Assembly (NCBI GenBank): GCA_026261815.1
Contig: JAMPIT010000886.1
Location: 21,930,001 to 21,994,000 of the forward strand
DNA: 64,000 nt
Reading direction: 5' to 3'
Source of the DNA: Monarcha castaneiventris obscurior
Lineage: Eukaryota > Chordata > Aves > Passeriformes > Monarchidae
The notes below the pieces were generated by a model. That model was not told the origin of the DNA. It was given only the letters and a program-made list of their open reading frames with translations, and did not search any database. Below, piece by piece: positions 28,430 to 40,939 of the stretch (the first letter of the stretch is position 1; every line of letters begins with the position of its first letter). The position numbers and the translations under genes are program-made.

Positions 28430-31400
28430 TAAGAGTTACTGAGATGATTTCTGTGATCAGAGGGAGAGAGGAACCAAGGGGGAAAGAAGGGATGAAAGCA
28501 ATGTTTTGAAGTTAAGAAGTGTGAAGGAGATCACTCTCAGTTCCCACAGGGGCGAAGAGTTCATGGTCAACAGACCATTGTGTGGATTAGACCTGAAGAA
28601 CAAGTGTGCAGGTGACGAAGTCTTGTGTTTGTTTAAGGCTTCTGTTTTAATGAGATTTGTCTAGCAAAGGTCTAACTCAACTTTACATCAGATTGATTTC
28701 TTCTGTAGAGGTGATTTAAACCACCACAAAGCGAAGGATGGGAGCTGACAGGTCAGTTACATCTCACTTCTAAAGATAACTATTGAAAAGAGGAGCTATA
28801 ATTTTTGTATATGTTGTTGAAATACATTTCTGAAAACTGAATCCAAGAAGTGTCTTCAAGGGCAGCATGTAAATAATGAATGAAAATTGATGGCCTGAAG
28901 ACTTCTGTGTACAGTTTCTGACTATAAAGTTCACCAAACACTCACTTTCTTCTGTTTATAAGTTGGCCATTCCTGCTAGGGTAACATGGGAAGAGAAGAC
29001 TGCAGTACTTGGGGTTGTGCCTTGACCACGTAATTGGAAAAGTAAATGGTTTCCCTATGATCAGAGTTGGAATCTGTGCCAAAATGACTGAGCTCCATTC
29101 AAAACCCCCTTTTCATGAGTCATTTTGTGGCAATGCTTGTTAAGAGATGGCAAAATACCAGGAGTAAAATGATCAGCACACCTCAGGCTGCTAATAATAA
29201 CAAAATAACGTTTTCCTACTGTGAAGCTGGCTCCTCTCGAGAGTCTTCACACTTACATGAGCTTCCTATGCAAGAGTAAGTCAGAATCAGGCCACAATTT
29301 TTTTTTTTCCTTTAAAAAATGTATTTTAAGATCCCAATGTATCTTCTGCCCTAAAATGTAAAGATGTGCTTAACTTTCCAGTTTGTTAATGAGTCCCAGT
29401 GTCCTTTAGCATGTGTCCCTTAGAGAAAGAATGCAATATTTTGCATTTGAAAAAGAATGAATGGCAAAGCATGGTTACAGAGGCTGGAATTCAAGAATCA
29501 TTGGCCTCACTACTGAAAGCCATGAATCACTGGGTTGACTGTTCCAGGTCCAGCTCTGGACACCCCTCTGTCTCCTAAACCCATCACAATATATTAATTT
29601 GTGCTGCAGCTACTCATGCATTGTGCAATACATTCTTTATGACTCTGTTCTACTCATGCATTGTGCCCAGAAGACACAGATTTTTTTCCTGATTTTCTAA
29701 AAAAGTAGCAGAGGTCTGCAACTCCTGTCAGATTTGAATCTAGTACATACTAGAGAAAACAACTATTTTTCATGTTCAGTGTAACAGTTAATTCTCTATC
29801 ATTTCAATAATCATACTAAGTAGGAGAGTATACCCTTTATTTCTGAGGATTTAGTTCCTTCCTCTATTATGTGGGCTGGGCAAAGAACATGGCCCTAAGT
29901 ATTCTTCATGTGATTTATTCTACATTGACAACCACTTAAGTGGAGGCAAAGTTAGACCCAAAAGGCACAAAGTGATGAAAGCTGGAACTGAAAAATAGCA
30001 TGACAGTCAAAATTGCTGAGTTTCACACAGCCCCTGCTCTAACAGTGTTAGAAAACTCTTGGTCGAAAAGAATCCCAAAGAGCCCTCTGGAAACCCAATC
30101 CCATGACTCATATGATCTCCTTGAAGGCTTTTTTCTTTCCCTCTACAAAATGACAGTGAATAAAGCCTGGTGGACTTCTCTACTTGCTGCTATTTGACAG
30201 CTTTTAGTCAAAATGTTTTCCATTTACAAGAGAAGAACTTCTTTATAGCCCAACCAAAGCTGAACACACTGGCATCTGCAAGTCAGACTGAGCTGGTTTT
30301 GGTTGGGTTGTAGGCTAGATCTTTCCATAGAGGTGGAATGCCTCTGTGGCAGGGGATGGGAAGGGATATGGAGGAGATGCACTACCTCAGGAACTTTGTG
30401 ATGAGTTAACACTGGTGGCTCAGACATTGTTTCTCAAGGACTCCCAAGAGCTGAGATGGCACTTAATGAATCGACACTTCTGTGTTTGCCTAGCTCACTA
30501 GATTTGTTGAAAGGCTGACAAGCCAATGCCACTGCATTACTTACTGCAGGTGAAGCCAGGAAGAATTCTGGTCACTATGTGTATTGTGACTGTACAAAAG
30601 TAAATGGGAACAGAGGACTACCCTTTCCTTTACAGCAGCCACTCTGTTGATTCACAAAGGCCAGATGCTAGCTGATCTTCCCACTGGATTCAGTTAAGAA
30701 TGCAGACCCTGAATACTCAAGTTCCCTCTGAGTATTACATAAAACTGAAAGTTAACTGAGCTGCTAAAAGGAGCACGCATCACACATATAAATAAAATTT
30801 TTTTGATGAAAGAAGTTTTGTTTTGATGACTGCTTTTTGGAATGTCCGTATAAACTCATAAGTGTTTTTAAGATAGCTATGGCTAATCCATTGAAGCAAA
30901 TCCATCTTTTCAAGTTTGTGTGTTCAAGACCCTTTTATAATCCAAACAGTACAAGAAAGTGTTGTTTTCCAATTCCACTGTCAACAGCTAAGAAATGGAT
31001 CAACATGCTTTCATAATCATCTGTGTGTATGAAGATGCAATAATAAACTGGTTTTTTCCTCTGGCATAGGAAATGGCATTCAGAAGGAAGTTAAAAAAGG
31101 AGGAGAACAAAGGAGCACAGGTAGGCCTTTTTCAAGTGATTCTTCTAAAATAAAAAAAAATCAAAATTAACTAACCTCATGGCAAAGGTTGTCAAGAGTA
31201 CAAAAATCTGTTTCTTTCTATCTTGTTGTCTTTACTGAGCCTTAAATTAACTGCAAGGATCCCTATGCTTGTATGATTTATCTCTGACAATGTTGTAGGA
31301 GACAGAAAACTTTGAAAGGAGACTTTAAAGTCAAGAGTGCAATAACAAATATTTTGTAGTTTTATATCTTTTTATAATGCAGGTTTAACAAAGGATGTAT

Positions 31401-34400
31401 TTTCTTTACTCTTCAGTCTGGATTTCTCTCTTTCAACATGAGAAAATTAAAGCTGATTGTATGCTGAAGTCCATGCTTCTGTCACTGTTCAGTTTGCGGA
31501 TGGGAAATGAAAGGGTCTAATTTTTCTTGCTGATTAGCTATGTGTATTTTGTATGTTTATATACAGTGAGTATAAAAAAGTGTTTTCTCGTTTCCTTAGA
31601 CTTAAGTTTGCAGACCTGGTACTGCTCCCCTTCCTACCATGCATAATAACCTTTTTCTCTCTAAATTAGAAGCTCTACAGTCAGCTGGGATGAAAATGAA
31701 GGTGTCACTTACAAAGTCAGGGTTTTCATCTATCTGACCCAAGCAGTGGCACTGTGGATTACTCATCAGGAGAAGCTGGTTTGAAGGAAATACGTGGATC
31801 ATAAAGCAGGCACCAATTTGCTACTGCATAGGTGCATAAACGTACTGTACTTTACATGCCAAATGCTAAAAGGAAAAGCAGCTGCCAGGAGTTCTTTGCT
31901 GTGTTCATAAGGTCTCCCTTGCCTTGGTACCTTTATTTAACTAATGCTGCTATGCCACTAAATACATATTTGAGGTACATTCCACTGAGGGAAGTGCAGG
32001 CTGTCACTGCATTAATGATGTCACAAACTGAGGTCTGTATATCTAGCTTATGCTAATTCCTGTGGCTTCTTAGTGCTTTGTTGTTGTTGTTGTTTCATAA
32101 TAATATAAATCTTTCATATATTTTAGCTAATGCTTCAACCTGGATCCTTTACATTGACTTTTCAAAGTATTCTGCATATCAACTTATTTCATGCTAGTTA
32201 ATGAGCAAGCAGTGATTTTTTTTTCACTACTTACTACAAACGTGAGACAAATTCAAATATTGGAAAGAAATTTGGGACCTAAATGTCCACCACTGCATAT
32301 TCCACCAGCATTTTCACCAGTACATCATGGTAGTAAAATGCTAACTTCATTATATGTTACTTTGAATGTCCTTCAAAATACATTTACATGCAGGAGAATG
32401 CAGCCTTCTTCATCAGTCAGTATTGGGTACACCACATCTTCTAACTGGCTTTATTATTCTCAACTAATTAACAGTCATCTCCTTGGTAATCAGTTGTGCA
32501 TTTCTTCAGGTAATAGTATTGGCTTGTAATTGGTAATGTTACTAGCATTAAAAGTTTGTTCTGCAGTTTGTTGCTTAATAGATTGGCTTAAGTTGCACTG
32601 AACTTAAACCAGGAAAAAACATATATACATAAAAAATTAAGATATTTTCTGTTCTTAATCTTTTTTTCTGTGGGTTTTTAGAGCAGGTTTTTAGCTTGTC
32701 TGCTTTCAATTAAATGCCTAAAAAGTAGAGTTTATTGTGGATGATTGATTATAGGAATCATGTGCATGCAACTGAAATACAATATTTTAAGTCATGACTT
32801 CTTATCAAGCAATAAAATTATCTTTGTATCTTGACATGTTTTATCATTTTGAGACTAAACCAGTTATCTGTACAAGTTCAATGTGTACCTCTTTAAACTG
32901 ATAGAACATTATCAGGATTTATTAAAAAACAAGCACATCTGTGTACATCTAGTGCAGTTGTATTTCAAAAATGAAATTAACAAGTTCTCTGTAATTATGT
33001 CATTAGTTAATGGTATTTTTAATACAGTCTGATAAACAAACTTAAGATGGTGCGGTATTTTAGTACTACACATAGTACTACTCTGTGAGTCCTACTGCTA
33101 AATACCTTAATACAAAATTCTCAAGGAAGGTTTTTTCATATAGTTACTAAACTGAGAGGACCAAATATTAGGAACAATACATTATTTTACTCTTAATTAT
33201 CTGCCATTCCCGAGGGACCATCCTTATTTTTTTAATGGTGGTCCTAATCCATACTCCTAAAATGCACATAAGTGAGCTGTTAGAGGCACCCTTGCTGTCT
33301 TTTGCCCACTGTATGGTTTTGTTCCATCATTTCTTGCAGATTAAAGTGAGACAATACATCTTTTTTCTTTTCAGATTATAATTATTTTTCCTCGTGACAT
33401 TTCTTCATAGGACTTGGTTTACACAGGAAAATTTTGGTCTCACTGCTCTGTCAGGACTACTTTTTATTCTGCATTCATTCCACCATAGCTGTGCTGGCAA
33501 AACTTCTGCTTCATGTGCACTTTTACCACCAGAAAATTCTGTGGCCAGTTTTTCTTGTACTGCTTGAGAAACAGGTTTCTTTCTTTTGCTTACCTAAACC
33601 ATACCCCTTAATAAACAGATGGCTTTCATCTTGGCTTTACTAGTAAACCTTTGAAGAGTAGACGTGTCTGGGAGGTACTAGGACACAGTTTTGGAGGAGT
33701 ACTAGCTCAAGGACAGCATGCTCTCACTATGTTATGCAATAGCCAAAAATCCTGTAAGAAACATGGGGTTTTTTGTTCCTCTTCATCAGAGATTCTTTTA
33801 GTCCTCTAACCATGATAAGCACCACAGATATCTGCAGCTTGTCAAAGATTAAGTAATTAGTTATGTAGGGCTTCAAGTATGGGAGCTGTGAGAGTAAAAA
33901 GGACAGTGGAAGAAAAGGGAAGGTCTTCACAGCCTCAACATTAAAAACACACTGTAGATGGAAAAAACATTTTCTTAAGGATCCTTGGTAAGTAATGTGA
34001 CAATCTAAGTCGTAAAATCTTTAAAAGCTATTTAAAGGTCAGTGGATTCCAGTAAATTTGGCATTAGTGCTTTGAGGTTTTGAAATTAATGCACTTATTG
34101 AAACATTTTATTACCCTTTTTTTTCTAGTCAATAGATAAGGTAGAATTTTGTGGTCTACTTCTTCAAGCTGCCATTATGTCAATCAAAAATATGTCTGGC
34201 GAACAAATTATTTTGGCAAGTAAATGAAATGCTTTTATGGTTAGTTTAGTGTTTTCCTAAAACCCCAGCACAGCCCAGGAAGCATTTTGCCTTCTTTCTT
34301 AACCGGACTCACTGATTGCTGCATGTCAGCCACAGGCAGTCTCTAATATTGTTTTTGCCTTGCCCTTATAATCTTACTAAGATGCATCTCAACCCACATT

Positions 34401-34539
34401 GGCCTAAAAACAAATGCAAGGGGCAGTGGTTGCTTTTAAAATTATTACCGCAGCCATTTCCCTGGTGAAACATAAACACATATTAAATAACGTGACATTA
34501 ATAATTGCATAAAAGGGATGTTAAAAAAAATAGTTTCAG
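28430..34539. other. Intergenic AT-rich sequence, no gene supported
   Basis: There are no supported exons. Small items are the 17-bp direct repeat at 29610-29666, an imperfect hairpin at 30325-30349 (CCATAGAGG ... CCTCTGTGG), a (TTG)5-like run at 32078-32094, and a possible degraded fossil repeat end AAGTCAGAATCAGGCC near 29278-29294. All frames are short. Confidence 0.6.
29610..29666 (+). repeat. 17-bp direct repeat, 40-bp spacing
   Basis: The word CTACTCATGCATTGTGC occurs exactly at 29610-29626 and 29650-29666. The intervening bases are not duplicated, so this is not a simple 40-bp tandem duplication. The word includes an ATGCAT core. Confidence 0.85.
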
Positions 34540-34860
34540 GAAAGAGAATAAACCATTAATTAATTACTACATTAGTGAAGTAGTTTGGGCAATAGTTGAG
34601 ATGTTTGTACTAAGTTGATAAATGCTGTGCAAGTAAATCACTTGCATATATCTTTTTTTCTAGCCGTAGTTCAGAGTCCTTTAGATCTCCAAAGGTTGTA
34701 GATAATTTCTGCACCCACTCAGTCAATGACTGGCAATGCGGCATGGAGCCGCAGTCACTCATTCTGTCAGTCAGCAGCCCTTGATAATGTGCCTGTCAAT
34801 ATAATTCAGTGCCTGTTCAAGGAAAGTGACACTTTGAATAGTGGACACTTTTCAAAAGCA
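34540..34860. promoter_or_regulatory. Enhancer-like element with adjacent small hairpins
   Basis: Begins with CCATTAATTAATTACTAC. It then shows GCAAGT-AAATC-ACTTGC (34629-34645), CAGTCA-A-TGACTG (34720-34732) and TGCGGC-ATGGA-GCCGCA (34737-34753), the last two only four bases apart. Several TGACAG/CTGTCA and CAGTCA words, typical of TALE homeodomain targets, lie between 34720 and 34800. It is unique and non-coding. Confidence 0.4.
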
Positions 34861-35479
34861 TTCATACAGGGTCAATTCCATGATAAATAAATATATTTTG
34901 TGTTTGGAACAAATAGGCAGTACGCAGGAGCTGGAGTCAGAGCAGAAATACACAACCAGTCCGCAGGACACAGTAAACTGCAATGAAGAATGGATATCAT
35001 AAATGCATCTTTGGGTTTTTGATGCTGTATTAATGATGGGATAATAGATAATGAAGTCCTCGGGATCCTACTTGGCTTGACTGAGCCCTGATCCATGACC
35101 AGGGGCACTATGCTCTGGTACACTACAAATGAGATATTAGAATAATAGTATCAATAGTTCTTTGAACGCTATTTAAAAGGGTGAATATTTTCATTGCTGA
35201 ATGAAAAACACAGGCAGAACTCTTTAATTACCACTAACAGTGTGTTAAAGAAAGTATTTATATGGCATACAGTGTTTAGCTTCTAGTTTCTATTAATATA
35301 GGCTGAGAATGTGAGGAAGAAATATGTGATAGTGACAGGATTTTTAATGGTACCTCACCTTAAATGCATTTTAAAATATGTAAATCAATAAAAAAATTAT
35401 TTGTAATAGCAGACTAAGAGTGCTGGTTAGCCTTACTGCTGAATGAAATGTATGCTACAAGCCCTATTACCATACATCG
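34861..35479. other. Unique AT-rich sequence within the enhancer-like block
   Basis: No gene seen. The 83-codon minus-strand frame at 34872-35123 has no recognisable relative. Possibly part of the surrounding regulatory block. Confidence 0.45.
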
Positions 35480-35790
35480 TGGGAGCTGTAGTTAGGATTA
35501 ATCTGTCAAAAGGGATGGTTTAGTGTTGATGAATATGACATGTGACCATTAATGATGTTGATTTTATCTCCTGAGATTAGCATGATTTACTTCGGATGGA
35601 TAATAATGTCATTTGCTTGATGCAGTAGATCTGTTTACGAGCTGATTAAATTGTAAGGCCTTGCTTCATTTCATGCTATTTGGTTTACAGCTTCATTACT
35701 GCAATCACAAAAGCTGTGGAAATGTCCCACATCCCATGTCACAATAAATCATTGTTTAAGATTGCAGCTATGTATTTTAGCATTTCAGTT
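35480..35790. promoter_or_regulatory. Enhancer-like element with SOX-dimer-like site
   Basis: Unique sequence with many homeodomain-type cores (CCATTAATGATG, GATTAG, GCTGATTAAATTG). At 35741-35755 it has ACAAT-AAATC-ATTGT, an inverted pair of SOX-type half sites with a 5-bp spacer, similar in layout to SOX dimer sites. No frame or repeat is present. This is the stretch in the window that most resembles a deeply conserved vertebrate element. Confidence 0.45.
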
Positions 35791-36479
35791 TTGCATGGAC
35801 CATGCATTCCTTAACAAATATGTGATTGGGAATACATTAACAAGATATTCTGGAACATACTGCTGCAGAAATGTAGAAAATAAGCCTGAATCTTTTAATT
35901 GAGATTAAGGAAGCACTTGAGTAATTAGCTGTAACAAATTACCTTATTATTTAGACAGTGAAGTAAACGTTTTTGTTGCAAGAATGATTATCATAAATCT
36001 GCAGAAAAGTGACAGTCAAACAACCATAAAGGAAACTTGTAAGCAAACTACATTTTCAGCCTATTACCTTTTATATTTAAATAAAATTTATCAGAGATGT
36101 ACTCCAAAAAGAACGTATTTGTTGTTCAGGGATAGTGTATGTTACAAGCTATACCATCTGTAATTACTGCACTGGGAAGAATATATGCATGTAAATCACA
36201 AAGGAAAAAAAGAATCTGTTAATTATAATGGCAAATGCTAATGTTGCCATAGTTAAGGCTGTGTCAACGTTTTCATTATAAACCCGGTTATAAAGGAAAG
36301 AAGGAGAGAGGGAGGGTGGTAATCAGCCATCAGAGATTGCTGTGTGCTAAAATTTTGTATACAAAAAGGCACACTCGCACCATGTAAATCAGATGTACTG
36401 GAGAGATCATGCTCACAGTCTCAGTGAGAGGAGGACCAGGGCCAAACTCTCAGCTTGGGAGCAAGGGTGACTGTTGCAA
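35791..36479. other. Unique AT-rich sequence within the enhancer-like block
   Basis: No gene or repeat. Texture resembles the flanking enhancer-like elements, so the whole of 35.5-36.7 kb may be one conserved block. Confidence 0.4.
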
Positions 36480-36670
36480 TAATTTTTTCACATTTCACAT
36501 TAAATGATATTGCTATTTTTATTGTCCAAATTAAAAAAAATGTTGCATTTGTCAGTCAAATGGGGCCTTTCAGAGCTTGTGGCTTACCACTAGCTGAATT
36601 TGATAACTATAGCTGATTAAATCTTGGTTCATGTGCTCAATTTTAATGAAAGTTTTTCTATTTCTTTTGA
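36480..36670. promoter_or_regulatory. Enhancer-like AT-rich patch
   Basis: Dense short motifs include TTTATTGTCCAAATTA, TTTGTCAGTCAAATGG (a TALE-type TGTCAGTCA), TAGCTGATTAAATC and TTTTAATGAAAG. The patch is unique and continues the conserved-element-like block starting at 34.5 kb. Inference only. Confidence 0.3.
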
Positions 36671-37859
36671 AGAGCATGCTTAAATAATTAGCTTAAGTTG
36701 GGTATTTTATTGCAATAGAATGGAATTTCTTTTAGTTCTTTTTATTCCCCCTTTTATTTTAAATCCCCCCCCCCACCCCAAGTTGGTTCTTGGTGGATTT
36801 CATGGAAACATCTCAAGTTCATTTACATGTCAATTGTGCTGAGTTATAATATGGTCAAATGTGACTGTGAACTTTACAGGAGATTGGTGAACCTTTTTCC
36901 CTTAGCAAAACTCCCCTCTCACCTCAAAGTATTTCATCTGGCAGATGAAGTGGGAACCCCAAGAGGAACTGCACTCATGTATATGTATACATACATACCT
37001 ATATACAGGCCTGCAGTACCCAAGGATTTCCAAATGTGTTGCAGCAATGGCCACGGTCAAAATTTCTTACAAATGATTCATGACTCAGCTTTTCTGGTCG
37101 GCGAATGTCAGACATTTTGAAAAGCCAGGCTTTTTTTCTCATTTGCTTGTTTGTTTTTAATGGTTGATGCATGAAGCGTTCTGGAAAGGGGACACTTCAG
37201 GACAGTTCATACTTTGGATTTGGAAAGAGGGAACAACTCTTACACTTGCAACTCAGTTCTATCTGGTTCTGTTTGGGGACAGATTTACTGAACTGATTTA
37301 GTTTTCCAATACATTGTGGCTTCTGGGCATAGCTCTTCCACCCCTGACTTTTAGCAGAACCAGTCCCTGTTGACATTTGTAAAATTAATGAAAATGTTTC
37401 ACGTGTTAAAGTGTTGATTTTTCCAGCAACATTTCAATTAATTAAATTAAAAGAGTGAGAAACATTTTCTCCTGTTTTCTAAATAGCTTTAGACCTGAGT
37501 TAATGAAAACATACCCTTGAAAATAGAGGGATGTGTAAGTTTTTTTCACGAAAGAATAACTTAATTGCTGTGACAATGAGAAAAGGCAAAAAGAGGAAAC
37601 CACGCTTTGAATCTTCATTGCTTCAGGAAAAATTTGGTAATATATTGCATCCCTGCTTAAGTTGGCTGAAATGTTTTTACTGCAGTTTAAGAGTTTTATA
37701 TTTTATAACTTTGAAATTAAACAAAACAAAGGCTCCCTCTCTTGATGAGCTGCACCTTTTAAAAGCAATTTGGTTTCTAGCCAAATGAAAATGCAAGGGC
37801 AGAATTTTTCAGGGTGGACATTCTTTCACTGCTATTCCTGTCGAAACAAAAAGAAAAAT
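36671..37859. other. Intergenic, no gene seen
   Basis: Contains a C12-rich run near 36766-36775 and a short TATGTATACATACATACC-like stretch near 36979. The rest is unique. The frame at 36827-37120 (97 codons) has no recognisable relative. Confidence 0.55.
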
Positions 37860-38240
37860 GCCCTTGAAAATCCCAAGTGCTGGCTTCACTAAAAATATAT
37901 AATTTTACCACCAACCTGCCAGGGATGGTTAATTTAGTGTAATTTATGCACAGAAGAAAATCCCTCGCTAGTGCTATGAGGTGGAGAGGCTATCAGCCAG
38001 GCTGATAGTAGTTGAGTGGAAAAAGACACCTTTCACCTGCACAGCTGAAGTCAGCGCCTTGAACTTCAGTGACCGCTGTTTATATTAACATGGGAAAGAG
38101 CACTAAGGACATGTAATCTCTTAATTCCCATACAAGCTGTCCCTGGTCTGCCCCTTAACATTCCTTGGACTCTGATGTTTGGGGAATCTATTTAAATAAA
38201 AATAATGAATCCTGGTTGGTGCTTTGAGGTTGTTTTTCTG
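37860..38240. promoter_or_regulatory. Enhancer-like element with perfect 19-bp palindrome
   Basis: Unique, balanced sequence with CTATCAGCC-A-GGCTGATAG at 37990-38008, a 9-bp perfect inverted repeat around a single base. It is followed by TGAAGT...ACTTCA arms near 38047-38067. ATTA and TTTAAATA-type motifs flank it. The texture suits a conserved non-coding element near a developmental gene. Conservation was not tested. Confidence 0.4.
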
Positions 38241-40939
38241 AAAATGGTGGCGACTGTGGAACGCATATGTGTCTACCTTATTGATAAAGCTGCTACTGTG
38301 CTGTGAGTGAAGAGACTATTTGATCTCTGTGACTGAAGCCTGAATAAACAATTTATACATTCTGAAAGTTGATGGCTGCTGGAAGATGATTCATCAATCT
38401 TCTCTGCAGGTACCTTCAAGTAGAACAATTATTGAACTTGGACAGGAAAAAAAGTAAAAGATGGGTTTAAAATTATTCAGATGGATGCAATTAAGGAACA
38501 GAAGTTGATTCTCTGAGTGAAGGGAGGAAAACCTGTGCAGTATTTTGCCACTGGAGAATTGGTTTCGCTGCAGGTTTGTTCACTGTTAAAAGAAGAAATT
38601 AACCTGAAAATAATAATTTGAAAAATAAAATTTGGTCTACAGTAGAAGGATCCTAGGCAGCTTTAGGCCAAAGAATTCTCCAGACTGGTGTTGAAATGCA
38701 TATAGGAGAATACATTATTTCTCTGGCTTTGGATCTTACACTTCTACATAGACTATTTTTAAAGCTAAGGCAAGGTCTGCAGATGCACTCACTGCATTTG
38801 AATATCTAAATTGTATATTCGAGGTCATCTACATAGCTGGATCTCTTGGGTACCAAGAAAACTGATGCTTGTTTTCTTGTTTCCACTGCTAATGAGGACT
38901 TCATTGGATTGCAGAATTTCAGTGAAAGATGAGTCCAGTGATGTACTAGCATTTTTCTGTTAGAACACTAATCCTAATATGGATAATTTCCCAAATTTAG
39001 GCCACTAAGAGAAAGCACTGGATTTTCCCTCAGCAAACAATTTATGTTCATGAAAAACTTGCTGATGTCAGCTGAGTTGTGCAGGCATGTACTGGGTGCA
39101 CATTTTCTTTGAGATTCCTAGGATCTGGCACATCTTAAATCTGTTGCTCTTCTAGAAGGCATCCAAATGGCTGCTGAGAAGGGTCAAAGTCACAAACAAA
39201 CCTACAAGGCAGTGTGTATGCACATACTTGCATTATGATGATTGTGAGCCTCAGCGTAATATTTAGCGTCTGCTCAATGGCACTTAGAGCAGTGAGTTCT
39301 CAGTAGCTTTAGAAAACCATGTGTTTTCTGAAGAAATATAGATTCCTGAAAGATATCTTGTTTGATTTCAGGATGAGCCATATCTCTGTGATGATGCAGT
39401 CTGATTTTCTTTATTACCAGGGCCATGGAATTTCATTGAGGAGCTCCTGCAGTAAGTGCAGCTATGTTTGATTGAGCTAGCTAAAGAATATGAAGAGAAA
39501 TTGGGGCAGATAATTTGTTATTTTCTCCCTTCATAGAGTTCAAAAATAGGTTTTACAAAGAAGAAATTGTGCCTCCTTCAATTATTGAGATTGCTGTAGT
39601 CAAGCCTTTTAATGAACAAATTTTGTAGAATTTAGGGTCTCTGAAGTGCAAAGCCACAACAGAGTGTGGCTCTTAATGTGCCATATGAGCATTATGTTGC
39701 TGGCTTTCTCTGTCAAAGCTGGCATGTATCAGAATGCAATAAAAGAAAAACTATTTCATTCAAAATTAAATGGCCACATCCAATTAAAGAAAAGACTGAA
39801 GTCTGAAACCGTAAAATCCATTGAAAGTTTCTTTCTGTGTTAGAGGAAATGTACCAATTTCTAATGGAAGTGTTACTCTAAACCTTTGGCTACTAGTTAA
39901 CTATTATATGTTCTAGCAGGATTTGTGGTTGGAGTTTTTTTTTTTTTTGTCATTCCTCCTCCTCACAAGATTTGAGGAAAAGAACAGAAAACTATTGAAA
40001 AGATTTCCTTAGTCTTTTTATCTTTTGAATCAGTGTCATACTAACAAAAAGATGTTTTGAAGTCTTTAACCATTAATTGACTAACTGGTTTTCTTTAGAC
40101 ATAAAACTTGTCAAGGCCTTGATTGTTGTGAATCCATGGTGATAGATTCTGGCTGACTGCCTAAGTACAAGGTCTCTGAACACTAGGATAACACTTTCTG
40201 AAACAGTTGGGGCTTATCCCCCATAATGCCATTTAAACAAACTTAATTGACTAAAACTTTCACTTTTGTGCATTCTGGATAAGGTACTATTTGCAAGAAG
40301 AGGCCTTTTAGGAATAGACCCTAAGTGACAAAATCTGACCTCTACCTAGCCTTAGATTTCTCAATTCTTGTTTATTTACACAAAATAAACCAATATGAGT
40401 TGCCTTAAAAATTCACTACAAGCAGAAAGCCTATTATACACCATAATTTTTCTCGAGTGAATAACCTTAGAATGAGTCCAAATTGAGACTCTATGAGCAG
40501 CATAAAATTCACACACTTCTGCAGTAAGACTAATTGTTTTCTTCAGATAAGTGCCTATATATGTCAGTCACTAGGCTTGTTCTATATGAAATGAATAAAA
40601 AATTTCAGACAAAGCTAAGACCTGCCCTTTTTTTTTCAGTTGTTGTTGTTGCAGTGAAACTTTAATAAAGAGATGCCCCTGGGATGATTTTCTTAAATTT
40701 TGAGTTCTGGGCATATGCAGAATTATACATCTATCTCTACAGGTTACTGATTTTCATTTTCCACTCTGCTTTCACTGGCAAAGTAACTTGGGTTTGAATG
40801 GAAGCAGTATGTCAGATTTAAATAATATACAGGAATGATAAAACTCTAACACTTTTTGCAGGGAACATGACAACCCTGGGATAACTGTTTTATCTCTAGG
40901 AAGTCTTCAAACATCTCAAGGTAAAATTCTTAGCATCTC
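38241..40939. other. Intergenic, no gene seen
   Basis: Unique AT-rich sequence, with a T14 run at 39935-39948 and a TTGTTGTTGTTG motif near 40641. No gene or recognised repeat. Confidence 0.6.
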
